Below are positions 15,213-20,150 of a stretch of 58,048 bases of DNA, piece by piece. Source of the DNA: a virus. Every line of letters begins with the position of its first letter. Within the stretch, counting starts at the first letter, position 1. The stretch lies in the IMG/VR virus record IMGVR_UViG_3300030012_003463, positions 1 to 58,048 of that record; one strand, given 5' to 3'. The notes below the pieces were generated by a model that did not search any database, was not told the origin of the DNA, and saw only the letters and a list, made by a program, of their open reading frames with translations. Made by a program: the position numbers and the translations under genes.

Positions 15213-15482
15213 ATGAATAACATTAAAAATGTAATACGAAAAATAGCACAAAGTGATGGTGGTGAAACTTTATCTAAAAGATATTCATTAAGACTTTTTG
15301 CAGTCGAGGATATCTTAAAAGATTATTTTCCAAACATCATTAAAAGAGAGACTCACAGCGATCACAAAAAAATTGTCTACAAAGAAATCGCAAAAGCATT
15401 TGAAGTAAAATTATCAGATGTAAAAAAAGCTGCAAAATATGCAGCGCAAGAAAAGTTAGACGATTTAGTTAAAGCTATATAA
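15213..15482 (+). CDS. Cassette gene 7, hypothetical helical protein
   Basis: 89 residues from MNNIKNVIRKIAQSDGGETL. The second half looks like a helical DNA- or protein-binding unit (YKEIAKAFEVKLSDVKKAAK), with an ARID/HTH-like spacing of short helices, but no firm match. Start set by the SD-loop hairpin. A small regulator is possible. Confidence 0.65.
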   Translation: MNNIKNVIRKIAQSDGGETLSKRYSLRLFAVEDILKDYFPNIIKRETHSDHKKIVYKEIAKAFEVKLSDVKKAAKYAAQEKLDDLVKAI

Positions 15483-15493
15483 ATACTTCCCGC

Positions 15494-15553
15494 GAGGCGC
15501 GGTCCTCCCACCGCGTCTCACTAAGTGTCTGTAGCAATAGGAGGCTACCAAAA
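15494..15553 (+). promoter_or_regulatory. Cassette leader 8 (GUAGC type)
   Basis: 10-bp hairpin GAGGCGCGGT (15494-15503) / ACCGCGTCTC (15510-15519), one G-U pair; then GTGTC (15525-15529), T, GTAGC (15531-15535), loop AATAGGAG, GCTAC (15544-15548), ATG at 15554. Here the hairpin is 5 nt, not 1 nt, from the site. Confidence 0.85.
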
Positions 15554-15721
15554 ATGAAACAAAAATTATTACAACACGATATTGAGAGAGAGTTAGAAGG
15601 ATTAACATTTGATGAACTTTCTCAAATAGCAATGTTAATTAATGAAATGTATTCCAAGTCTAACGGAAAACCTACATTAATTTTTAATTTGTTTAATTAC
15701 ACAAAGGAGAGCGAGCAATGA
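15554..15721 (+). CDS. Cassette gene 8a, small hypothetical protein
   Basis: 55 residues, MKQKLLQHDIEREL at the start and FNLFNYTKESEQ at the end, helical and acidic. Its TGA overlaps the ATG of the next gene (ATGA), so the pair is translationally coupled and forms one two-gene cassette. Function unknown. Confidence 0.6.
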   Translation: MKQKLLQHDIERELEGLTFDELSQIAMLINEMYSKSNGKPTLIFNLFNYTKESEQ

Positions 15722-15936
15722 AACATTTAAAGCAGTATCAAAAAGATAGGTTAGCTAATGAAATCTACGATTTTATTTTAAAAGATGTAGATGGTAATTA
15801 TCACATGGCCATCTGGTTTCAGCATAACATTGCATACTTAAAACCAGAGAAGCTTACAGAGATGCATAAAGATATGCTCTCTAAAAAAGAGGTTCGTAAA
15901 AAAGAAAAAATACGAGCAATTAATCAAGGCACTTAA
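15718..15936 (+). CDS. Cassette gene 8b, hypothetical
   Basis: 72 residues from MKHLKQYQKDRLANEIYDFI, with a basic C-terminus (MLSKKEVRKKEKIRAINQGT). A GGAG lies 12 bases before the ATG inside the upstream gene. The stop TAA sits in the loop of the next hairpin. Unknown function. Confidence 0.65.
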   Translation: MKHLKQYQKDRLANEIYDFILKDVDGNYHMAIWFQHNIAYLKPEKLTEMHKDMLSKKEVRKKEKIRAINQGT

Positions 15937-15977
15937 CGTGCCTTGGTTGTGTCTATGGCAAAAGGAGGCCATACGTT
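15922..15977 (+). promoter_or_regulatory. Cassette leader 9 (AUGGC type)
   Basis: Hairpin of 11 pairs with core CAAGGCAC-TTAAC-GTGCCTTG (15925-15945), stop codon of the previous gene in the loop. Then GTGTC (15949-15953), T, ATGGC (15955-15959), loop AAAAGGAG, GCCAT (15968-15972), ATG at 15978. Confidence 0.85.
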
Positions 15978-16253
15978 ATGAACACAATAAATATAGTAGA
16001 AGAATATGGTAAAGACATCCAGAAGAGAGAAGCAACTCCAAAAGAAGCTGCTCTTGTTTATGTTATGGAAGAAATAAGAAGAGCCGGATCACATCTTTCT
16101 GATCAAGTGACAAACAAACATCAGAAAAAATTCGTGATTGCTCTTGCTAAATTTCATAACCAGATCGCTAAAGATTTTAAAGGTGATTGGGAACCAATGG
16201 ATATCGACTTGATTGGCAAATACATTGATCAACAAATGAATGAACAATCATGA
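15978..16253 (+). CDS. Cassette gene 9a, hypothetical helical protein
   Basis: 91 residues, helical (PKEAALVYVMEEIRRAGSHL, KKFVIALAKFHNQIAKDFKG), no membrane segment. It overlaps the next gene by 4 bases (ATGA). No known family recognised. Confidence 0.65.
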   Translation: MNTINIVEEYGKDIQKREATPKEAALVYVMEEIRRAGSHLSDQVTNKHQKKFVIALAKFHNQIAKDFKGDWEPMDIDLIGKYIDQQMNEQS

Positions 16254-16438
16254 CCATAACAAATCAAGACGAACTTGAGATCGTACTGCGAGCAGTATCA
16301 AGACACGTTGATAGTTTAAGAAATGATTTGGACGCGGGTTTTACACCTATTACTACAAACATTCTTAAAGACGATCTAAAAATCTCAGAGCAACTTTTAA
16401 AAAAACTGAGAAAAGAAATACAGTCCAGGGCTTCATAG
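16250..16438 (+). CDS. Cassette gene 9b, small coiled-coil protein
   Basis: 62 residues, a single long amphipathic helix region (LEIVLRAVSRHVDSLRNDLD, LKISEQLLKKLRKEIQSRAS). Coupled by ATGA overlap to the upstream gene. Its stop TAG lies in the following hairpin. Function unknown. Confidence 0.6.
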   Translation: MTITNQDELEIVLRAVSRHVDSLRNDLDAGFTPITTNILKDDLKISEQLLKKLRKEIQSRAS

Positions 16439-16477
16439 CCCTGGGTTAGTGTCTGTAGCAATAGGAGGCTACTTATT
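16425..16477 (+). promoter_or_regulatory. Cassette leader 10 (GUAGC type)
   Basis: Hairpin CCAGGGCT-TCAT-AGCCCTGG (16425-16444) covering the stop codon of the previous gene, then GTGTC (16449-16453), T, GTAGC (16455-16459), loop AATAGGAG, GCTAC (16468-16472), ATG at 16478. Identical to leader 7 from the site to the start codon. Confidence 0.87.
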
Positions 16478-16657
16478 ATGGAAAGAATAATTACAGTAAA
16501 AATAAAAAACGTATATGGAAATGACTTAATTTATCCTATATGTGAAAAAGCCAAAAAATTTTCAGCACTTGTTGGAAAGAAAACTTTTAGTCGAACTGAG
16601 GTCTCTTGGATCAAAGACTTAGGTTTTGAAGTAAAAGTGGAGGCACAACAATTATGA
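16478..16657 (+). CDS. Cassette gene 10a, small hypothetical protein
   Basis: 59 residues, MERIITVKIKNVYGNDLIYP then CEKAKKFSALVGKKTFSRTE. Beta-alpha pattern; basic. Its TGA overlaps the start of the next gene (ATGA). Function unknown. Confidence 0.6.
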   Translation: MERIITVKIKNVYGNDLIYPICEKAKKFSALVGKKTFSRTEVSWIKDLGFEVKVEAQQL

Positions 16658-16893
16658 ACAATAACTGCGAATGTTATGGTAAAGGGTATGAAAAGAAAAA
16701 ATATCAAAATTTATTTTTTATTTCTCATTGCTCTGACTGTGGACTTTTTGACAATGACCAGGAAGCTTATGAAGAGGCCTGTCGATATGACTGGGACATT
16801 TATATGCAAGAGCAAAATAGATGTGCAAAAGGATTTACGATTGTTCCTTATGCTCTTCAACGTGGTGTCAAAAAAATAAACATAATCAAATAA
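16654..16893 (+). CDS. Cassette gene 10b, Cys-rich protein
   Basis: 79 residues, MNNNCECYGKGYEKKKYQNL, then ISHCSDCGLFDNDQEAYEEA and further C residues. CEC plus HCSDC gives a possible zinc site. It is the last gene of the cassette block and is followed by a strong hairpin at 16900-16924. Function unknown. Confidence 0.65.
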   Translation: MNNNCECYGKGYEKKKYQNLFFISHCSDCGLFDNDQEAYEEACRYDWDIYMQEQNRCAKGFTIVPYALQRGVKKINIIK

Positions 16894-16899
16894 AATGAG

Positions 16900-16924
16900 G
16901 GGGCCCGACTACCATTCGGGCCCC
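16900..16924 (+). terminator. Strong hairpin closing the cassette block
   Basis: GGGGCCCGA (16900-16908), loop CTACCAT, TCGGGCCCC (16916-16924). It has no T run and is followed by TGTTGTC and an AAAGGAGGGA that recall the cassette leader but lack GTGTC and the paired stem. It probably protects the 3' end of the last cassette mRNA rather than terminating transcription. Confidence 0.6.
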
Positions 16925-17087
16925 TGTTGTCAATGAAAGGAGGGAATGTTCACTTGTTGAACACCTAATATTATAGTGTATTTAAAAATATTTTCTCTAA
17001 AAAAATTTTATATATTTCGTTGAAAAAAATATAAAAACACACAATACATATATAAGAAATAAATTTAATTTTTTTGAAAAAAAAATG
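16925..17087. other. AT-rich non-coding stretch
   Basis: Contains a small hairpin TGTTCA-CTTGT-TGAACA (16948-16964) and long A/T runs, with no gene. With the next features it forms the 610-bp gap between cassette gene 10b and 17505. Confidence 0.4.
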
Positions 17088-17117
17088 TTGAATTTTTCGG
17101 GATTGGCCCGATATAGT
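17088..17117 (+). promoter_or_regulatory. Promoter for the tRNA-like RNA transcript
   Basis: -35 TTGAAT (17088-17093), 18-bp spacer, -10 TATAGT (17112-17117). Start of transcription would be near 17124, just before the structured RNA, and the next intrinsic terminator is at 17422-17445, giving a transcript of about 320 nt. Confidence 0.5.
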
Positions 17118-17149
17118 TATTAGAGAATGAAATTAGAGAGGAAATACAA

Positions 17150-17361
17150 GAGAACTTAAAACAAAATTAGGTTGCAAACTATTTTGCGGCACTCTGACTG
17201 AATAACGATTTTAAAACAGAGTCGTAAGGTACAGGGCCCAAGAAGTATGGACAAATGTCTGAGGTCTTGGGAAGTAGGTTCGAGTAGATGAAGATAAACT
17301 ATCTGTTCTACCGAAAGTTGTGGGTAGCAAGTTCAAATCCCACGAGTGCCCTTAAGTTCTC
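17150..17361 (+). ncRNA. Structured RNA with tRNA-like acceptor and T-arm
   Basis: Outer stem GAGAACTTAA (17150-17159) / TTAAGTTCTC (17352-17361), 10 perfect pairs. Inside: hairpin GCAAA-CTAT-TTTGC (17174-17187); a 7-bp acceptor-like helix GGCACTC (17188-17194) / GAGTGCC (17344-17350); directly before its 3' strand a T-arm-like GTGGG (17320-17324) ... TTCAAAT (17332-17338) CCCAC (17339-17343). A 7-nt insert TAGCAAG separates GTGGG from the T-loop. The middle folds into hairpins ACGATTTT/AGAGTCGT, CCCAAGA/TCTTGGG and AGATA-AAC-TATCT. Too long for a tRNA and without a D-arm; it may be a reduced tmRNA, a tRNA mimic or an attachment site copied from a host tRNA. Confidence 0.6.
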
Positions 17362-17394
17362 TTGCTTTTCAAGAATAATAACAAGGAGGCTATT

Positions 17395-17424
17395 ATGATT
17401 GTAATAGTTATCGACGACTGGTAG
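17395..17424 (+). CDS. Nine-residue ORF (leader-peptide-like)
   Basis: ATG at 17395 with a perfect AAGGAGG five bases upstream encodes MIVIVIDDW and stops at TAG (17422-17424), whose bases are the first of the terminator stem. The flanking ATAATA/TATTAT can present the Shine-Dalgarno in a loop as in the cassette leaders. A ribosome finishing this ORF would cover the terminator stem, so it could act as an attenuator; the run of Ile/Val codons may be the sensor. Confidence 0.4.
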   Translation: MIVIVIDDW

Positions 17425-17445
17425 CCCTTCGGGGCTATTTTTTTT
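17422..17445 (+). terminator. Intrinsic terminator with UUCG tetraloop
   Basis: TAGCCC-TTCG-GGGCTA (17422-17437) followed by eight T (17438-17445), a textbook rho-independent terminator. It ends the transcript with the tRNA-like RNA. Confidence 0.88.
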
Positions 17446-17446
17446 A

Positions 17447-17475
17447 GTGTCTATAGCAAATATTTTGTTATAATA
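17447..17475 (+). promoter_or_regulatory. Degenerate cassette leader 11 (site without SD loop)
   Basis: AGTGTC then TATAGC (17452-17457), which is the exact Watson-Crick complement of the ribozyme arm GCUAUA. TATAGC can pair with GTTATA just downstream, but the loop is AAATATTTT without GGAG. The gene after it (17505) uses its own AAAGGAAAG. Confidence 0.55.
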
Positions 17476-17504
17476 AATTACATTATATGAGAAAGGAAAG
17501 AATA

Positions 17505-17624
17505 ATGGAAAAATATAATTACGATCACTTAATTAAAAAACTAGTAAATGAGCATGGATGGTTAAGAGTTCCCTGGTGGATACCTGGAACTAATACTCAT
17601 CGATTAGAAGGAGTTGTACTATGA
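17505..17624 (+). CDS. Small hypothetical protein
   Basis: 39 residues, MEKYNYDHLIKKLVNEHGWL, then RVPWWIPGTNTHRLEG. Shine-Dalgarno AAAGGAAAG lies about 7 bases upstream; the stop overlaps the ATG of the next gene (ATGA). Function unknown. Confidence 0.55.
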   Translation: MEKYNYDHLIKKLVNEHGWLRVPWWIPGTNTHRLEGVVL

Positions 17625-17809
17625 GCACGGAACAAATGTGGATAGACAAACATGCAAAAAGAAAAAGAGAAATAGTTTCTCAACTAGAAAAATATATGAA
17701 AGTGAGAAACAAATCTAAGATAGCACTCGTTAATGAAAAAATTAATTATCAAATTAAAAAACTTCAAAACGAACTTCATAATATTAATATGTTGTTGGAT
17801 GTTATCTAA
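17621..17809 (+). CDS. Small coiled-coil protein
   Basis: 62 residues, MSTEQMWIDKHAKRKREIVS followed by a basic amphipathic helix (QLEKYMKVRNKSKIALVNEK, IKKLQNELHNINMLLDVI). Coupled to both neighbours by overlaps. Possibly a nucleic-acid-associated dimer; not recognised. Confidence 0.55.
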   Translation: MSTEQMWIDKHAKRKREIVSQLEKYMKVRNKSKIALVNEKINYQIKKLQNELHNINMLLDVI

Positions 17810-17916
17810 TGGGAGGAACTTTTGCGGTAAGAGTAAGCACCGATCCCGCTAAAAAAACAGGTGTTGCTAAAATGAAAAGAGTAGCAAAAAAGAAACGGAG
17901 AAAAAAGAAGAAATGA
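17809..17916 (+). CDS. Very basic 35-residue protein
   Basis: MGGTFAVRVSTDPAKKTGVA, then a tail in which most residues are Lys or Arg (KKKRRKKKK). Overlaps the previous stop (TAATG) and the next start (AAATGAG). A nucleic-acid-binding peptide is likely from composition; no family. Confidence 0.5.
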   Translation: MGGTFAVRVSTDPAKKTGVAKMKRVAKKKRRKKKK

Positions 17917-18062
17917 GTAGAGACAAAACTAAATGGGTGTCTCAAATGATATCAACTAAGACTAGAAAAATGTTAGAAGAGATATGTCAAAACACCCGGA
18001 GATCAGTTCCAACGGAACTAGAGATCATCGTCGAAAAAGAATATCAAAAAACAAAGAAGTAG
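17913..18062 (+). CDS. Putative ribbon-helix-helix DNA-binding protein
   Basis: 49 residues, MSRDKTKWVSQMISTKTRKM, then LEEICQNTRRSVPTELEIIV. The pattern of a short beta strand, a helix (RKMLEEICQNTRR), S-V-P-T turn and a second helix (ELEIIVEKEYQK) is that of Arc/CopG-like regulators. It is the last gene of the rightward block; its stop codon lies in a UUCG terminator. It may repress the dyad promoter at 12307-12342. Confidence 0.5.
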   Translation: MSRDKTKWVSQMISTKTRKMLEEICQNTRRSVPTELEIIVEKEYQKTKK

Positions 18063-18079
18063 GGTTTCGACCCTACTTC
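18056..18079. terminator. Bidirectional-shaped terminator with UUCG loop at a convergent junction
   Basis: GAAGTAGGGT-TTCG-ACCCTACTTC, 10 pairs. On the minus strand it is followed by TTTGTTTTTTG, a good T run, so it ends the leftward transcript from 21598; on the plus strand the T run is missing and it acts mainly as a 3' hairpin. Confidence 0.8.
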
Positions 18080-18231
18080 GTTCCACCACAAGTACAGACT
18101 TTACTGTCCATCTTTAACAATCTTTGTTGTAGATATTTTATGTATTGTTCCTGTAATTGTTTTTCTGACATTTTGTTTATCTCTAATTCTGTCAATTTCT
18201 TGACGGTAGTTTCCTTAAATTGTTTTTGCAT
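18073..18231 (-). CDS. Small coiled-coil protein with CxC tail
   Basis: 52 residues: MQKQFKETTVKKLTELEINK, helix MSEKQLQEQYIKYLQQRL and a C-terminal KVCTCGGTK. Shine-Dalgarno AAAGGAG about 6 bases upstream. The stop codon lies within the terminator. Function unknown. Confidence 0.55.
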   Translation of the reverse strand: MQKQFKETTVKKLTELEINKMSEKQLQEQYIKYLQQRLLKMDSKVCTCGGTK

Positions 18232-18343
18232 TTTTCGCTCCTTTTGTTTCAATTGTTATGCATGTGAACATGCGAGAACTCTCAGTATATCAAAATTCAT
18301 AATTAAATTTCTACAAATTTATTTTCAAAAACATAAAATAAAT

Positions 18344-18706
18344 CTATTGACTTTTCAATTTTTTGCTCAGTGGACACCGAGCCGGGGAGAAAGTAAAGCT
18401 ATCTCCGTCTATAATCATCAATATTACTCCTAATTTTTTCTGCGGGCCACTGGGCGCTCTTCGAATTTCTTTTCTCGAAGGCATCTTATACTTCTTTCTA
18501 AAAGAAACAGTCTTTACATCAATCAGATATAAATCCCCCTCTTCATCCATTGCAATAATATCTACTAAACCATTAGGAGATACGTTTTTATAAACTAATA
18601 AACCATGTTTTAAGAGAATTTCTGTGGCCTTTAACTCAGAGACAACACCTTTAACATGTTTCTCGTTGAGTAACTCGTTGTTAATCGAGTTCTTTTTTAA
18701 TGTCAT
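18344..18706 (-). CDS. PD-(D/E)xK-type nuclease (resolvase-like)
   Basis: From the ATG at 18704-18706 (MTLKKNSINNELL) 120 residues; a longer frame starts at 18778 but lies in the previous gene. KGVVSELKATEILLKHGLLV, then GLVDIIAMDEEGDLYLIDVK is the E...(G)xxDhhh...hh.DxK pattern of the PD-(D/E)xK fold (here D-V-K), as in group I intron-type and archaeal Holliday-type nucleases. Likely cuts branched or host DNA. The start is uncertain because no clear Shine-Dalgarno is seen. Confidence 0.6.
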   Translation of the reverse strand: MTLKKNSINNELLNEKHVKGVVSELKATEILLKHGLLVYKNVSPNGLVDIIAMDEEGDLYLIDVKTVSFRKKYKMPSRKEIRRAPSGPQKKLGVILMIIDGDSFTFSPARCPLSKKLKSQ

Positions 18707-18959
18707 CCGAGAACAATCGCAGCGGAATAGGTACTCGGTATATAATAGAACTTTTGTATAGCACGACTGTTCGACCACCCTCTTTATCTTTTCGGATCAT
18801 CGAAGCCATTAACTTTAACTCATCCTTATTTTCTTGAAGAACCCATCCAACCTCATCGCATATAGCGGTTTTTAATTTTTTCATATCACCATAAGTATGC
18901 CATCCGGCCTGCTCTTCAACAGTATCTCTCCAAACAACATACTCAAGCTGATAATCCAT
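18681..18959 (-). CDS. Hypothetical protein
   Basis: 92 residues, MDYQLEYVVWRDTVEEQAGW then HTYGDMKKLKTAICDEVGWV. Mixed alpha/beta; the segments KLMASMIRKDKEGGRTVVLY and IIYRVPIPLRLFSDD suggest a small compact domain. Overlaps the nuclease start. No family recognised. Confidence 0.6.
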   Translation of the reverse strand: MDYQLEYVVWRDTVEEQAGWHTYGDMKKLKTAICDEVGWVLQENKDELKLMASMIRKDKEGGRTVVLYKSSIIYRVPIPLRLFSDDIKKELD

Positions 18960-18980
18960 AGCTTTAGTATAGAAAATTAT

Positions 18981-19610
18981 TTATTTTTTTAAAGTATTCT
19001 GCCCAGGGACTAATTTTTCAAAAATTTTAAGTTTTTCGGGGTTTTTTCCAGCATACCAAGTTTGCTCTTGGCTGTAGTTAACCCCTAAACCTTTTGATTT
19101 TACTTTTGGTAAAGAAACTTTCACTGCTTCAGAAACAGAAGTTAAGCCATAATCATCACCAAACATGACTCCATCAGTTTTTAATTTGGGCCACCAATTT
19201 TCTATATCATCCATGACCGGTTCATATTCATGAGCTCCATCGACCATGATATAATCAATTGAATTGTCTTCAAACTTTTCTAAAATTTTAGGATCATCAG
19301 ATCTTCCTTGACAAGGTATCACCATTCTTTTCTGAATAAAAAATTCTAAGTTTTCTCTAAATGTAGATGAAAAATCTTTCGGTAAATCTAAATTTGCATG
19401 TTCTGAAGAACCTTGAAAAGTGTCTACAGAGTAAATTCTTACATTTTCTTTTCCTGCATTATATAACGCAGTCGCAAGATAGTGCGTAGATCTACCTAAA
19501 AAAGAACCTATCTCTACGACTTTTCCGTTATCTTGAATTTGATCGACAATGATGTCGTAACTTTCTGAGTAATTGAACCATCCAGGTATTTTAAAATAAC
19601 TATGTTTCAT
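18981..19610 (-). CDS. Class I SAM-dependent methyltransferase-like protein
   Basis: 209 residues from MKHSYFKIPGWFNYSESYDI; this ATG follows AGGAAAGG and is preferred over an ATG 8 codons upstream. Motif I DNGKVVEIGSFLGRSTHYLA (E-I-G-x-F-x-G-R-S), motif II IYSVDTFQGS, post-II IDYIMVDGAHEYEPVMDDIE with D-G-A-H as in the Methyltransf_24 family (sugar or antibiotic O-methyltransferases). Substrate unknown; could modify surface glycans or a small molecule. Confidence 0.75.
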   Translation of the reverse strand: MKHSYFKIPGWFNYSESYDIIVDQIQDNGKVVEIGSFLGRSTHYLATALYNAGKENVRIYSVDTFQGSSEHANLDLPKDFSSTFRENLEFFIQKRMVIPCQGRSDDPKILEKFEDNSIDYIMVDGAHEYEPVMDDIENWWPKLKTDGVMFGDDYGLTSVSEAVKVSLPKVKSKGLGVNYSQEQTWYAGKNPEKLKIFEKLVPGQNTLKK

Positions 19611-19815
19611 TTTTTTTCCTTTCCTGCATTTCAATAGCAGCTTGTAACATGACCTCTTGCATGTTCGTAAAATAATTTTTACCCATCATTTTTTCAGCTA
19701 ACTTTCTAGCTCTTCTTCTTCTGTCTTCCTCATACTTATGTCGCTCTGAAGCTCTTTTATCTGTTTGTTCGTAAACAGGTTTTTTCTGTAACTTATACTT
19801 TCTAGAATCCGACAT
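19600..19815 (-). CDS. Small basic helical protein
   Basis: 71 residues, MSDSRKYKLQKKPVYEQTDK, then RERHKYEEDRRRRARKLAEK-like charged helix and MQEVMLQAAIEMQERKK. Overlaps both neighbours by a few bases, so the four genes 18681-20150 form one operon. Function unknown. Confidence 0.55.
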   Translation of the reverse strand: MSDSRKYKLQKKPVYEQTDKRASERHKYEEDRRRRARKLAEKMMGKNYFTNMQEVMLQAAIEMQERKKNET

Positions 19816-19993
19816 AGTATTTATCTCCTCTCTCCATTAAAAATTCTACAGATTTAATTCTTACCTCTGTAATTTTTAAACTTCTATCATCCCAATTATC
19901 AATATCATTTCTCCACTTTTTCAACTGTCTTTGATAAAGGCTTAAAAGTTTTTCGTGATATCTTTTTATTGGAAAAATTTTTTTACTTCTCAT
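19802..19993 (-). CDS. Small hypothetical protein
   Basis: 63 residues, MRSKKIFPIKRYHEKLLSLY, QRQLKKWRNDIDNWDDRSL, with a helical middle and basic ends. Overlaps the genes on both sides. No family recognised. Confidence 0.55.
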   Translation of the reverse strand: MRSKKIFPIKRYHEKLLSLYQRQLKKWRNDIDNWDDRSLKITEVRIKSVEFLMERGDKYYVGF

Positions 19994-20150
19994 TTTTTAT
20001 ACTTTTACCTTCTAAGTATTCTTCCACTATTTTTACAGATTTTTGTAAATCTACACAAGTATCGTATTTACAGTAATTTAAAATGTCTCTCAATGCATGT
20101 TTAAGCTCATCTTCTCTAACAAATTTGTATTGATCATTTAAATCAGCCAT
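19983..20150 (-). CDS. Small hypothetical protein
   Basis: 55 residues, MADLNDQYKFVREDELKHAL then RDILNYCKYDTCVDLQKSVK, helical and acidic. It overlaps the end of the helicase gene by 13 bases and the next gene by 11, which supports translation. Function unknown. Confidence 0.55.
   Translation of the reverse strand: MADLNDQYKFVREDELKHALRDILNYCKYDTCVDLQKSVKIVEEYLEGKSIKNEK

Noticed and set aside
12898-16472. CRISPR-like array, because a conserved 25-nt element recurs at intervals
   Set aside because: Spacing is that of genes (about 270-560 bp), the unit precedes each start codon and carries a Shine-Dalgarno, and spacers code for proteins.
16925-16965. Twelfth cassette leader with a mini-ORF
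   Set aside because: It lacks GTGTC and the paired stem; the ATG after GGAGGGA gives only four codons.
17174-17197. tmRNA tag reading frame ANYFAAL
   Set aside because: The frame overlaps the acceptor-like helix at 17188 and no tmRNA D-loop or pseudoknot chain is visible; kept only as a possibility in the findings.
17325-17351. Phage attachment site derived from a host tRNA 3' end
   Set aside because: No integrase or repressor is visible in the window, and the host tRNA match cannot be tested here.
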